DNA from: Mycobacterium sp. 1164966.3
Lineage (GTDB): Bacteria > Actinomycetota > Actinomycetes > Mycobacteriales > Mycobacteriaceae
Length of the DNA: 64,000 bases
Direction of reading: 5' to 3'
Assembly (NCBI RefSeq): GCF_001665395.1
Contig: NZ_LZSG01000050.1
Location: 1-64,000, forward strand
Position numbers and translations under genes: made by a program
Shown: piece by piece, positions 17,428 through 26,418 of the stretch
Layout: each line of letters opens with the position of its first letter
Numbering within the stretch: the stretch's first letter is position 1
Notes under the pieces: model-generated
What the model saw: only the letters and a program-made list of their open reading frames with translations
Database searches by the model: none
Told to the model about the DNA's origin: nothing

Positions 17428-18699
17428 ATGAGTCTGCAAGCCCCATCCCAGAGCGGGACGGCCCAGCAGCCGAAGCCCGACTTGCGCCAGGAAGTCCACG
17501 ACGCCGCACGGCGGGCCCGGGTCGCGTCACGCGCCCTCGCGTTGTTGCCGACGGTGGCCAAGGACCACGCGCTGAAGGCCGCCGCTGAGGCGATCGTGGC
17601 CCACGCCGAGCAGATACTCGCGGCCAACGCCGAAGATTTGGCTGTCGCCCGCACCGCCGGCACGCCGGCCGCGATGCTGGACCGGCTGGCGCTGAACCCG
17701 CAGCGTATCGACGGAATCGCCGACGGTCTGCGCCAGGTTGCGGGGCTGCCGGACCCGGTCGGTGAGGTGCTGCGCGGGTACACCTTGCCCAACGGACTGC
17801 AGCTGCGCCAGCAGCGGGTTCCGCTCGGTGTGGTGGGCATGATCTACGAGGGACGGCCCAACGTCACGGTGGATGCTTTCGGGTTGGCGCTCAAGTCCGG
17901 CAATGCGGTGCTGCTGCGCGGCAGCTCGTCGGCGGCGAAGTCGAACCAGGCGCTCGTCGAGGTGCTGCGTGCGTCGCTGGTCAGCGAGGATCTGCCGGCC
18001 GATGCGGTCCAGCTGCTTTCGGCGGCGGACCGCGCCACTGTCACTCACCTGATCCAGGCCCGGGGTCTGGTCGATGTGGTAATCCCGCGCGGGGGAGCCA
18101 GCCTGATCGACGCGGTGGTCCGCGAGGCCCAGGTGCCCACCATCGAGACCGGCGTCGGCAACTGTCACGTCTACGTCCACGAATGCGCCGATCTCGACGT
18201 GGCCGAGCAGATCTTGTTGAACTCCAAGACCCGGCGGCCCAGTGTGTGCAACGCCGCCGAGACGCTGCTGGTCGACGCCGCGATCGCCGATCAGGCGATG
18301 CCCCGGCTGCTGGCCGCCCTGCAGGACGCCGGGGTGACCGTCCACCTGGACCCCGATGAAGACGCGCTGCGCCGCGAATACCTGTCGATGGACATCGCGG
18401 TGGCGGTGGTCGAGGATGTCGACGCCGCGATCGCGCACGTCAACGAATACGGCACCGGACACACCGAGGCCATAATCACCACCAATATGGCTGCCGCCCA
18501 ACGGTTTACCGACGGCGTCGACGCGGCCGCGGTGATGGTCAACGCGTCGACGGCCTTCACCGACGGCGAGCAGTTCGGCTTCGGCGCCGAGATCGGCATC
18601 TCCACGCAGAAGCTGCACGCGCGCGGCCCGATGGGACTGCCGGAATTGACCTCGACCAAATGGATCGCGTGGGGAGACGGCCAGACTCGTCCGGCCTGA
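17428..18699 (+). CDS. proA: Gamma-glutamyl phosphate reductase
   Basis: A 423-residue NADPH-dependent enzyme that reduces gamma-glutamyl phosphate to glutamate semialdehyde, the second step of proline synthesis. The aldehyde-dehydrogenase-like fold is recognised from GVVGMIYEGRPNVTVDAFGL, the IPRGGASLI stretch and the catalytic cysteine in RPSVCNAAETLL. Length matches the family (about 415-430). Start ATG at 17428. proB, the preceding step, lies 12 kb upstream. In M. tuberculosis the ahpC region lies just before proA; here it directly follows the channel gene. Confidence 0.96.
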   Translation: MSLQAPSQSGTAQQPKPDLRQEVHDAARRARVASRALALLPTVAKDHALKAAAEAIVAHAEQILAANAEDLAVARTAGTPAAMLDRLALNPQRIDGIADGLRQVAGLPDPVGEVLRGYTLPNGLQLRQQRVPLGVVGMIYEGRPNVTVDAFGLALKSGNAVLLRGSSSAAKSNQALVEVLRASLVSEDLPADAVQLLSAADRATVTHLIQARGLVDVVIPRGGASLIDAVVREAQVPTIETGVGNCHVYVHECADLDVAEQILLNSKTRRPSVCNAAETLLVDAAIADQAMPRLLAALQDAGVTVHLDPDEDALRREYLSMDIAVAVVEDVDAAIAHVNEYGTGHTEAIITTNMAAAQRFTDGVDAAAVMVNASTAFTDGEQFGFGAEIGISTQKLHARGPMGLPELTSTKWIAWGDGQTRPA

Positions 18700-18724
18700 C
18701 GCCCGTATTTAGGAGAATTCGATT

Positions 18725-19600
18725 GTGAGTGTGCCCGCACGGCCCGCGCCGCTGTTCGCCGACATCGACGACGTCTCGCGACGGCTGGCCGAGACCGGCT
18801 ACCTGCCGGACACCGCCACCGCGACCGCGGTGTTCTTGGCCGATCGGCTCGGCAAGCCGCTGCTGGTGGAAGGCCCCGCGGGCGTCGGCAAGACGGAGCT
18901 GGCCCGCGCCGTCGCCCAGGCCACCGGATCGGGTCTGGTCCGGCTGCAGTGCTACGAGGGCGTCGACGAGGCCCGCGCGTTGTACGAGTGGAACCACGCC
19001 AAACAGATCCTGCGCATCCAGGCCGGGTCCGGAGACTGGGAGGCGACGAAAACGGACGTGTTCAGCGAGGAGTTCTTGCTGTCCCGCCCACTGCTGACCG
19101 CGATCCGGCGCACCGAGCCGACGGTGTTGCTGATCGACGAGACCGACAAGGCCGACATCGAGATCGAGGGCCTGCTGTTGGAGGTGCTGTCCGACTTCGC
19201 CGTAACCGTCCCCGAATTGGGCACGCTCACCGCCGAACGCGCCCCGTTCGTGCTGTTGACGTCCAATGCCACGCGTGAGCTGTCCGAGGCGCTCAAGCGG
19301 CGCTGTTTGTTTCTGCACATCGACTTTCCCAGCCCGGATCTGGAACGCCGCATCCTGCTGTCCCGAGTTCCCGAGCTGCCCGAGCACCTCGCCGAGGAGC
19401 TGGTGCGCATCATCGGCGTGCTGCGCGGGATGCAGCTCAAGAAGTTGCCGTCCATCGCCGAGACGATCGACTGGGGCCGCACGGTGCTCGCGCTCGGACT
19501 GGACACGATTGACGATGCGGTGGTGGCCGCGACACTCGGCGTGGTCCTCAAGCACCAGTCCGATCAGCAGCGCGCAGCGGGGGAATTGAGACTGAACTAA
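18725..19600 (+). CDS. MoxR-family AAA+ ATPase
   Basis: A 291-residue MoxR-type AAA+ ATPase, a chaperone-like remodeller usually paired with a von Willebrand A protein. Walker A is GPAGVGKTE and Walker B is VLLIDETDK, followed by the sensor-1 LTSNATRELSEALKRR stretch. The GTG at 18725 has AGGAG eight bases upstream. Its stop overlaps the next gene's start (TAATG), giving a two-gene unit with the vWA protein. The partner system resembles CoxD/CoxE pairs, but no dehydrogenase is encoded nearby. Confidence 0.93.
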   Translation: MSVPARPAPLFADIDDVSRRLAETGYLPDTATATAVFLADRLGKPLLVEGPAGVGKTELARAVAQATGSGLVRLQCYEGVDEARALYEWNHAKQILRIQAGSGDWEATKTDVFSEEFLLSRPLLTAIRRTEPTVLLIDETDKADIEIEGLLLEVLSDFAVTVPELGTLTAERAPFVLLTSNATRELSEALKRRCLFLHIDFPSPDLERRILLSRVPELPEHLAEELVRIIGVLRGMQLKKLPSIAETIDWGRTVLALGLDTIDDAVVAATLGVVLKHQSDQQRAAGELRLN

Positions 19601-21048
19601 TGGCCACCCGCCGTATTCGTCCGACCCGGCCGCTCGCCCCGCACGGGCTGACCGGTCATCTGGTCGGGTTCGTGGAAGCGCTTCGGGGAGCAGGGATCTC
19701 AGTAGGTCCGTCGGAGACCGTTGACGCCGGGCGGGTGATGGCCGCTCTCGGCTTAGGCGATCGCGAGGTGCTGCGCGAGGGCATCGCCTGTGCGGTGCTG
19801 CGCCGGCGCGACCATCGGGAGACTTTTGACGCCATGTTCGATCTGTGGTTCCCCGCGGCGTTGGGTGCGCGCGCGGTGGTGTTGGACGAGGAGGGGGGCT
19901 CGGGTGAAGCGGACGGCGCCCTGCCCCCCGATGACGTCGAGGCGATGCGGCAGATGCTGCTGGATCTGCTCACCGACAACCCCGAGCTCGCCGACATGGA
20001 CGAGCGGCTGGTCGCGATGATCGCGCGGATCGTGGAGGCTTACGGAAAGTACAACTCCAGTCGGGGACCGTCGTTCTCGTCGTATCAGGCGCTCAAGGCC
20101 ATGGCGCTGGACGAGCTGGAAGGCAAGTTGCTGGCGGGACTGCTCGCGCCGTACGGCGACGAACCCACGCCGACGCAGGAGCAAATCGCCAAAGCCCTTG
20201 CCGCACAGCGAATCACGCAGTTGCGCAAGATGGTTGACGCGGAAACCAAGCGGCGCACCGCCGAGCAGCTCGGCCGTGACCACGTCCAGATGTACGGCAT
20301 CCCACAGCTTTCCGAGAACGTCGAGTTCCTGCGGGCCTCGGGGGAGCAACTGCGGCAAATGCAACGGGTGGTGGCACCCCTGGCGCGCACCCTTGCCACC
20401 CGTTTGGCCGCTCGGCGGCGACGCAGCCGGGCCGGGGTGATCGATCTGCGCAAGACGCTGCGCAAGTCGATGTCCACCGGCGGGGTACCGATCGACGTGG
20501 TGCTGGCCAAGCCGCGCCCGGCGCGTCCGGAGCTGGTGGTGCTGTGCGATGTATCCGGTTCGGTGGCCGGGTTCAGCCACTTCACCCTGCTATTGGTACA
20601 CGCTCTGCGGCAACAGTTTTCGAGGGTTCGCGTATTCGCCTTCATCGACACCACCGACGAGGTGACCCACATGTTCGGCCCTGAGGCCGACCTCGCGGTG
20701 GCGATTCAGCGGATCACCAGGGAGGCCGGCGTCTATAGCCGCGACGGACATTCCGACTACGGCAACGCGTTCGCTTCGTTCGTGCAGGCGTTTCCGAATG
20801 TGCTGTCGCCGCGCAGTTCGCTGCTGGTGCTCGGGGACGGGCGCACCAACTACCGCAATCCGGAGACCGACCTGCTGGCCCACATGGTTACCGCCAGCCG
20901 ACATGCGCATTGGCTCAACCCCGAGCCCAAACATCTTTGGGGCAGCGGTGATTCGGCAGTGCCGCGCTACCAAGAGGTGATCACGATGCACGAGTGCCGG
21001 TCCGCCAGTCAGCTGGCCACCGTCATCGACCAGCTGCTGCCGGTGTGA
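19600..21048 (+). CDS. von Willebrand factor A domain protein (CoxE-like)
   Basis: A 482-residue cytoplasmic protein whose C-terminal third is a vWA domain with an intact metal-ion-dependent adhesion motif: VLCDVSGSVAGFSHF (DxSxS) and later RDGHSDYGNAF. The N-terminal half is helical and charged. Such proteins act with the adjacent MoxR ATPase to activate or assemble a client complex; the client here is unknown. Translation is coupled to the MoxR gene by a TAATG overlap. Confidence 0.9.
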   Translation: MATRRIRPTRPLAPHGLTGHLVGFVEALRGAGISVGPSETVDAGRVMAALGLGDREVLREGIACAVLRRRDHRETFDAMFDLWFPAALGARAVVLDEEGGSGEADGALPPDDVEAMRQMLLDLLTDNPELADMDERLVAMIARIVEAYGKYNSSRGPSFSSYQALKAMALDELEGKLLAGLLAPYGDEPTPTQEQIAKALAAQRITQLRKMVDAETKRRTAEQLGRDHVQMYGIPQLSENVEFLRASGEQLRQMQRVVAPLARTLATRLAARRRRSRAGVIDLRKTLRKSMSTGGVPIDVVLAKPRPARPELVVLCDVSGSVAGFSHFTLLLVHALRQQFSRVRVFAFIDTTDEVTHMFGPEADLAVAIQRITREAGVYSRDGHSDYGNAFASFVQAFPNVLSPRSSLLVLGDGRTNYRNPETDLLAHMVTASRHAHWLNPEPKHLWGSGDSAVPRYQEVITMHECRSASQLATVIDQLLPV

Positions 21049-21234
21049 CGGGACGCAGTGGTCGCCGCCCTCGCCGAGCGTGGGTGCTATGGACGAAAAG
21101 TGATCAAAACGCGTACATATCCCCCACGTTCGACGCCATAATCGCGTCGCAGACCCATGCTGATGTCCAACGCATGACTCAGGACGCCAGCTAGTGTGAC
21201 GCTCTCAAGGGCATCGGGTTTCAGGAGGCGGGGC

Positions 21235-22128
21235 ATGGCGCGGCCATCGGCGTTCAAGTCCGAGGAAACGCGGGCTGCCTACTACAGCCTGTACGACGAG
21301 GCGATCAGGCTCTCGGAGGTGCCCGTCAAGGAATCGGACGTCGAAACCTCGTTCGGCACAACGCATGTCCTGACCGCGGGGGACTCGTCGAAGCCGCCTC
21401 TCGTGGCACTGCACGCCATGTCGACCAGCTCGACAATGTGGTTGCCGCTGCTTCCTGCCCTGACGGCCGTGCGCCACGTGTGGATGCTCGATACGGTTGG
21501 CGACGTTGGTAAGAGCACGGCGAAGAGCGTCCTGTCCTCGCCGGTTCGGGTAGTGGACTGGATTGACGAGGTTCTGGACCGGCTCGGTGTCGAGCGCGCA
21601 GCACTGGTGGCGGCCTCGCTGGGTACCTGGATGGCGACGCACTATGCGATGGCGCGACCGGATCGCGTAGAACGGCTCGCCCTCGTCGGCCCCGCAGGCA
21701 TCGTTAGCCCACAGCACCTCAGCTGGACGTTGCGCGCGATCGTCGACGTCCGCGTTCGGGGGACGCCCCAGACGATCGAGGCCTTCCTCGACTCGCATGG
21801 GCCGGCGCGAACCCGCCAGCTCATGCGAACCGACCCTTGGCGTCCGATCATGCAGCAGCTGATCACCGGATTGGCGGCTTTCCGGCGGGGCCTGCGAGAG
21901 CCCCGTCCGGTGCATTGCAACCTCGGGCGGCTCGCCGACAGCGGCGTTCCCGTTCTCGTCATCATTGGCCGCGACGAGACGCTGCACGACGGCGCAAGGA
22001 TGGCAGAACGGTTCCGTCAGGGGCTGCCGACCGCGCAAGTGATCTTGGTCAACGATGCCGGCCACTTCATCTTCATCGACCAGCAGGAACTAGTGGCCGA
22101 CGAGGTGCGCGCGTTTCTCGCAAAGTAA
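21235..22128 (+). CDS. Alpha/beta hydrolase
   Basis: A 297-residue alpha/beta-hydrolase-fold protein. The nucleophile elbow reads AASLGTW, so the first glycine of the usual GxSxG is alanine. The oxyanion region is LHAMSTSSTMW, and the catalytic histidine is in DAGHFIFIDQ; the acid is probably in IIGRDETL. AGGAGG at 21223-21228 sets the ATG at 21235; an earlier in-frame GTG at 21196 has no such site. Substrate unknown. It precedes the nadD operon by 34 bases. Confidence 0.82.
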   Translation: MARPSAFKSEETRAAYYSLYDEAIRLSEVPVKESDVETSFGTTHVLTAGDSSKPPLVALHAMSTSSTMWLPLLPALTAVRHVWMLDTVGDVGKSTAKSVLSSPVRVVDWIDEVLDRLGVERAALVAASLGTWMATHYAMARPDRVERLALVGPAGIVSPQHLSWTLRAIVDVRVRGTPQTIEAFLDSHGPARTRQLMRTDPWRPIMQQLITGLAAFRRGLREPRPVHCNLGRLADSGVPVLVIIGRDETLHDGARMAERFRQGLPTAQVILVNDAGHFIFIDQQELVADEVRAFLAK

Positions 22129-22162
22129 GGCTTGATCCCGGGCTCCAGTAAGCTGGCACACC

Positions 22163-22825
22163 ATGCAAAAGCAGCTTCGCAGGCTGGGCGTCATGGGCGG
22201 GACGTTCGATCCCATCCATTACGGCCACCTGGTTGCTGCCAGCGAGGTGGCTCACCTGTTCAAGCTCGACGAAGTGGTGTTCGTGCCCAGCGGTCAACCC
22301 TGGCAGAAGGGCCGCCGCCGGGTCTCGGCGGCCGAGGACAGGTACCTGATGACGGTGATCGCCACTGCGTCGAATCCGCGGTTCTCGGTGAGCCGGGTCG
22401 ACATCGACCGCGACGGCCCCACCTACACCCGCGACACCCTGCGCGACCTGCACGCGCTGAACCCCGATTCCGAGCTGTATTTCATCACCGGCGCCGACGC
22501 GCTTGCCACCATCCTGTCTTGGCAGGGCTGGGAGGAGATGTTCGATTTGGCGCGGTTCATCGGGGTCAGCCGGCCCGGGTACGAACTGCGCCACGATCAC
22601 ATCACCGGCGTCCTCGGTGAGCTGGCCGAGGACGCGTTGACCCTGGTCGAGATACCCGCCCTGGCGATCTCGTCGACCGACTGCCGGCAGCGGGCCGAGC
22701 AGCGCCGCCCCCTGTGGTACCTGATGCCCGACGGCGTCGTGCAGTACGTCTCCAAACGCCGGCTGTACCGCAAACCGGAGGGGCAGATAAGTGCGGCGCC
22801 GCTGGCCGCGGGGAACAACACATGA
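22163..22825 (+). CDS. nadD: Nicotinate-nucleotide adenylyltransferase
   Basis: A 220-residue enzyme that adenylates nicotinate mononucleotide to deamido-NAD, the step before NadE. The nucleotidyltransferase signature GGTFDPIHYGHL is near the start and the ISSTDCRQR motif near residue 170. Length is as expected for mycobacterial NadD. The stop overlaps rsfS by four bases (ATGA), starting a compact operon with rsfS, gpgP, octT and degV. Confidence 0.95.
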   Translation: MQKQLRRLGVMGGTFDPIHYGHLVAASEVAHLFKLDEVVFVPSGQPWQKGRRRVSAAEDRYLMTVIATASNPRFSVSRVDIDRDGPTYTRDTLRDLHALNPDSELYFITGADALATILSWQGWEEMFDLARFIGVSRPGYELRHDHITGVLGELAEDALTLVEIPALAISSTDCRQRAEQRRPLWYLMPDGVVQYVSKRRLYRKPEGQISAAPLAAGNNT

Positions 22826-23205
22826 CAGCCACCCCTGAAGCCATCGACATGGCGACGGTTGCCGCCGCAGCAGCCGCGTCCAAGCTGGCCGACGACGTCG
22901 TCGTCATCGACGTCTCGGGCCAGCTGGTCATCACCGACTGCTTCGTCATCGCCTCCGCGTCCAACGAGCGGCAGGTGAACGCCATCGTCGATGAAGTCGA
23001 GGAGAAGATGCGCCGCGCGGGTTACAAGCCGGCGCGCCGTGAGGGCGCCCGGGAGGGCCGGTGGACGCTGTTGGATTACCGCGACATCGTCGTACACATC
23101 CAGCATCAGGACGAACGCAATTTCTATGCGCTGGACCGGCTGTGGCGTGACTGCCCGGTGGTCGAGGTGGACTTGAGCCCCGACGACGCGGCGAGCGCCC
23201 AATGA
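22822..23205 (+). CDS. rsfS: Ribosomal silencing factor RsfS
   Basis: A 127-residue RsfS/Iojap protein that binds ribosomal protein L14 and blocks subunit joining when nutrients are scarce. The family core is visible: ITDCFVIASASNERQVNAIV, then GRWTLLDYRDIVVHI and the FYALDRLW ending. The ATG at 22822 overlaps the nadD stop; an upstream in-frame start would run through nadD. Its own stop overlaps gpgP (ATGA). The nadD-rsfS pairing is widely conserved. Confidence 0.95.
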   Translation: MTATPEAIDMATVAAAAAASKLADDVVVIDVSGQLVITDCFVIASASNERQVNAIVDEVEEKMRRAGYKPARREGAREGRWTLLDYRDIVVHIQHQDERNFYALDRLWRDCPVVEVDLSPDDAASAQ

Positions 23206-23882
23206 GAATTCGTCGACTGGTGATGCTGCGGCACGGGCAAACCGACTTCAACGCGGATAGCCGCATGCAGGGACAGCTGGACAGCGCGCTCACCGACTTG
23301 GGTCGCGCCCAGGCGGTCGCTGCTGCCGAGGTGTTGGGCAAGCTGCAACCGTTGCTGATCGTCTCCTCGGACTTGCATCGCGCCTCCGACACCGCGTTCA
23401 TGTTGGGGGAGCGGACCGGGCTACAGGTCTGGGTTGACGAGCGGTTGCGAGAGACCCACCTCGGCGACTGGCAGGGCATGACTCACACTCAGATCGACGC
23501 CGAGGCACCCGGCGCCCGGCTAGCCTGGCGCGAAGACGCGACGTGGGCACCGCACGGTGGGGAGAGCAGGGTCGACGTCGCCGCGCGCAGTGTGCCGTTG
23601 GTTGCCGAAATCGTCTCACGAGAGTCCGAATGGGGCCTGAACAGCGGGGCGGCCGAACCCGCGCGGCCGGTGGTGCTGGTGGCCCACGGCGGACTGATCG
23701 CAGCGCTGTCGGCCGCGTTGCTGAAGCTGCCGGTCGCCAACTGGCCGGTGCTCGGTGGGATGGGCAATGCCAGCTGGGTGCAGCTGAGCGGGCATTCCGA
23801 CGATGCAGCAGATTTCGAGGCTATCCGCTGGCGCCTCGACGTGTGGAACGCTTCGGCACAGGTGTCCAACGATGTCCTCTGA
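23202..23882 (+). CDS. gpgP: Glucosyl-3-phosphoglycerate phosphatase (histidine phosphatase family)
   Basis: A 226-residue histidine phosphatase. The phospho-acceptor motif is LRHGQT with His11, and the second histidine is in VLVAHGG. By operon order it matches Rv2419c, which removes phosphate from glucosyl-3-phosphoglycerate to give glucosylglycerate, an early step toward the methylglucose lipopolysaccharides that modulate fatty-acid synthase. It overlaps rsfS and runs into octT by 11 bases. The specific substrate is inferred from synteny and length. Confidence 0.88.
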   Translation: MRIRRLVMLRHGQTDFNADSRMQGQLDSALTDLGRAQAVAAAEVLGKLQPLLIVSSDLHRASDTAFMLGERTGLQVWVDERLRETHLGDWQGMTHTQIDAEAPGARLAWREDATWAPHGGESRVDVAARSVPLVAEIVSRESEWGLNSGAAEPARPVVLVAHGGLIAALSAALLKLPVANWPVLGGMGNASWVQLSGHSDDAADFEAIRWRLDVWNASAQVSNDVL

Positions 23883-24627
23883 AAAGCGGGGGTCCTCTGA
23901 CACCCGCCCCACCCTGCTGGTTTTCGCCGACTCGCTGGCCTACTACGGGCCCACCGGCGGCCTGCCCGCCGACGACCCTCGGATCTGGCCCAATATCGTT
24001 GCCTCACAATTGGATTGGGACTTGGAACTGATCGGCCGTATCGGCTGGACCTGCCGCGACGTCTGGTGGGCGGCGACACAGGACCCGCGGGCCTGGGCGG
24101 CCCTGCCCAGGGCGGGCGCGGTGGTCTTCGCCACCAGCGGGATGGATTCGCTGCCATCGGTGTTGCCAACGGCGCTCCGCGAACTGATCCGTTACGTGCG
24201 TCCGCCGGTGCTGCGGCGCTGGGTCCGCGACGGCTACGGCTGGGTGCAGCCGCGGTTGTCGCCGGTGGCGCGGTCCGCCTTGCCGCCGCACTTGACTGCC
24301 GAATATCTCGAACAGACTCGTGGCGCAATCGATTTCAACAGGCCGGGTATCCCGATCGTGGCGTCGCTGCCGTCGGTGCACATCGCGGAGACATACGGCA
24401 AGGCGCACCACGGCCGTGCGGGGACCGCGGCCGCGATCACCGACTGGGCGCAGCGCCACGACATCCCGTTGGTGGATCTCAAAGCCGCTGTGGGCGAACA
24501 CATTATGAGCGGACATGGCAATCCCGACGGCATTCACTGGAATTTCGAAGCGCACCAGGCAGTGGCGGAGCTGATGCTCAAGGCGCTGGCCGAAGCCGGT
24601 GTGCCGGAACAGAAATCACGCGGCTGA
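23872..24627 (+). CDS. octT: SGNH-type acyltransferase, OctT-like
   Basis: A 251-residue SGNH/GDSL-fold protein. The nucleophile is Ser21 in LLVFADSLAYYG, and the catalytic Asp219-x-x-His222 lies in GNPDGIHWN. In order and length it matches Rv2418c, reported as the octanoyltransferase that acylates glucosylglycerate-derived intermediates of methylglucose lipopolysaccharide. The ATG at 23872 overlaps the gpgP end, so the phosphatase and acyltransferase are coupled. Assignment is by synteny plus motif. Confidence 0.8.
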   Translation: MSSEKRGSSDTRPTLLVFADSLAYYGPTGGLPADDPRIWPNIVASQLDWDLELIGRIGWTCRDVWWAATQDPRAWAALPRAGAVVFATSGMDSLPSVLPTALRELIRYVRPPVLRRWVRDGYGWVQPRLSPVARSALPPHLTAEYLEQTRGAIDFNRPGIPIVASLPSVHIAETYGKAHHGRAGTAAAITDWAQRHDIPLVDLKAAVGEHIMSGHGNPDGIHWNFEAHQAVAELMLKALAEAGVPEQKSRG

Positions 24628-24630
24628 ATA

Positions 24631-25467
24631 ATGACCGTCATTGTGGTCACCGACTCGTCGTCGCGACTGCCGGCCGAGGTGTGCGAAAAGCTGGGGATAC
24701 GGGTGGTCCCGTTGCATATCCTGCTCGACGGTAGCGATCTGCGCGACGGTGTCGACGAGATTCCCGATGACGTGTACAAACGTCATGCCACCACCGCGGC
24801 GGCCACCCCAACTGAACTCTGCACCGCCTACCAGCAGGCGCTGGCCGACAGTGACGGCGATGGCGTTGTCGCGGTGCATATCTCGTCAGCGCTCTCAGGA
24901 ACCTTCGGCGCTGCGGAGCGAACTGCCGGCGACCTCGGCCCGGCCGTGCGGGTAATCGATTCCAAATCGGCTGCGATGGGCACCGGTTTCATCGTGCTGG
25001 CTGCTGCGCGGGCGGCCGCCGCCGGCGGCGACCTGGACACTGTCGCGTCCGCCGCCGCTGCGGCAACTGAGCGCAGTCACGCGTTCATTGTTGTGCACCG
25101 GCTGGACAACTTGCGGCGTAGTGGGCGGATCGGCGGGGCCCAAGCGTGGCTAGGCACCGCACTGGCGCTCAGGCCACTGTTACGCGTCGACGACGGCAAA
25201 CTCGTTCTGGCCCAACGGATACGCACCGTCAAACACGCGACGGCAGTGATGATCGACCGGGTCTGCGAACTGGTCGGCGACGGTCCGGCGGTTCTTGCCG
25301 TGCACCACGTCGCGAATCCGGACGGCGGTAACGAAGTTGCGGCGGAACTGGCCCGACGACTACCGGCGTGCGAGCCGGCGACCCTCACTCCGCTGGGTCC
25401 GGTGCTGGCGGTGCATGTCGGCGCTGGAGCCCTCGCGGTCTGCGTGGATGTCGGCGCCTCGGCTTGA
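24631..25467 (+). CDS. DegV-family fatty-acid-binding protein
   Basis: A 278-residue DegV protein. The N-terminus VVTDSSSRLP and the SSALSGTFGAAE stretch are typical, as is the later LRRSGRIGGAQAWLG. DegV proteins bind long-chain fatty acids; in Firmicutes (FakB) they present them to a kinase, but no FakA is visible here. It follows octT by three bases as the last gene of the operon. Its final 108 bases are overlapped on the opposite strand by the HxlR regulator gene. Confidence 0.92.
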   Translation: MTVIVVTDSSSRLPAEVCEKLGIRVVPLHILLDGSDLRDGVDEIPDDVYKRHATTAAATPTELCTAYQQALADSDGDGVVAVHISSALSGTFGAAERTAGDLGPAVRVIDSKSAAMGTGFIVLAAARAAAAGGDLDTVASAAAAATERSHAFIVVHRLDNLRRSGRIGGAQAWLGTALALRPLLRVDDGKLVLAQRIRTVKHATAVMIDRVCELVGDGPAVLAVHHVANPDGGNEVAAELARRLPACEPATLTPLGPVLAVHVGAGALAVCVDVGASA

Positions 25468-25803
25468 CAAAGATTCCGGTGCGTAGACCTCGCCCCATTC
25501 GATCAACGCGCGCAACACCGGAACCAGCTTTTCTCCGGCCGCACTGAGGCGGTATTCCTCACGCTGCCGCGAGTTGGGCTCTTGATAGGCGACGCGGTGC
25601 AAGATGCCGGCGTCGACTAGGCGCGCCAGCTTGGCTGACAGGATTCCCTTCGATGCGCCCAAGTGAGCCTGTAGGTCATTGAAGCGCGAAATGCCCACCG
25701 CTACGTCCCGCACGATGAGTAGGCTCCACCGGTCGCCCAATAATCGCATCGATCGCGTTATCGGACACCTCGCGGAATCCGTGCTCGCGAAGTCCACGCT
25801 CAT
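25360..25803 (-). CDS. HxlR-family transcriptional regulator
   Basis: A 147-residue winged-helix regulator. The HxlR hallmarks are CPITRSMRLLGDRWSLLIVRD with the sensor-type cysteine near residue 13, then FNDLQAHLGASKGILSAKLARLVDAG. Residues after about 112 form an extra charged tail encoded antisense to the degV 3' end. The ATG at 25803 is preferred over the TTG one codon before. It is divergent from a Ddn-like gene with a palindrome between them, so thiol- or redox-responsive control of that gene is plausible. Confidence 0.87.
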   Translation of the reverse strand: MSVDFASTDSARCPITRSMRLLGDRWSLLIVRDVAVGISRFNDLQAHLGASKGILSAKLARLVDAGILHRVAYQEPNSRQREEYRLSAAGEKLVPVLRALIEWGEVYAPESLSSRGADIHADREGSSADMHRQHRTQRSEGRRLARR

Positions 25804-25853
25804 CAAAACGGTTGCCTTTCTGCTTCCGCGCCAAGTGTTGGCTTCCTCACCAT

Positions 25854-25876
25854 CTAGGTTCTATTCTAGAACTTAG
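25854..25876. promoter_or_regulatory. Palindromic operator between HxlR and Ddn-like genes
   Basis: CTAGGTTCTA (25854-25863) and TAGAACTTAG (25867-25876) are inverted repeats with one mismatch and a 3-base spacer, located in the divergent promoter region. The spacing suits a dimeric winged-helix regulator such as the adjacent HxlR protein. Confidence 0.65.
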
Positions 25877-25912
25877 ATGCTAGTGTGTGCGACAGAACCT
25901 CCGGGAGGACAC

Positions 25913-26374
25913 GTGACCGACCAATCGAGCGCCGAAACTGACGCCGCGCGCGCTTTACGAAAGTTCAAGCGGGAAAGGCTCATCGGCCGATATCTCGCCA
26001 ACCCGGCCATCGCGATGCTTGGACGACTCGGGGTCCGGACCACCTTTGCCACCCAACTGGAGACCACCGGACGCAAAACCGGCACCACCCGAACGGTGCC
26101 CGTCGCGGCCACCTTCGACAACACCGGCGCTTGGGTGATTTCACAGCACGGAAGACGCTCAGGATGGGCGCACAACGTCGCCGCTCAACCGGCTGTCCGG
26201 ATCCGGCAGGGCGACCGGTGGCGGTCCGGCGTCGCTCGATTCGTGCCGGAAGACGACGTCCCCCAGCGGGTGCGGACGTTTGCTACCTCACGGCTTTTTG
26301 CACCGTTGGTCGTCGCGACCTTTCGGGCACTGCAATCCGACCCGATCAGCGTCCGCATCGACTTCAGCGACTGA
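25913..26374 (+). CDS. Ddn-like F420-dependent nitroreductase-family protein
   Basis: A 153-residue protein of the split-barrel Ddn/AclJ group. The characteristic LETTGRKTGTTRTVPVAATF and the later GRRSGWAHNVAAQPAVRI stretch match deazaflavin (F420)-dependent quinone/nitro reductases of mycobacteria. The GTG at 25913 follows GGGAGGAC; an ATG at 25877 abuts the palindrome and has no binding site. Divergent from the HxlR regulator. Substrate unknown. Confidence 0.85.
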   Translation: MTDQSSAETDAARALRKFKRERLIGRYLANPAIAMLGRLGVRTTFATQLETTGRKTGTTRTVPVAATFDNTGAWVISQHGRRSGWAHNVAAQPAVRIRQGDRWRSGVARFVPEDDVPQRVRTFATSRLFAPLVVATFRALQSDPISVRIDFSD

Positions 26375-26418
26375 CTTCGTCAGCAACTGATCGAGGTATC
26401 CGCCTGCGCGGCTTCGCT

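Noticed and set aside
17527..18618. 363-codon minus-strand frame opposite proA
   Set aside because: His/Gln/Val-rich shadow of proA without any recognisable motif.
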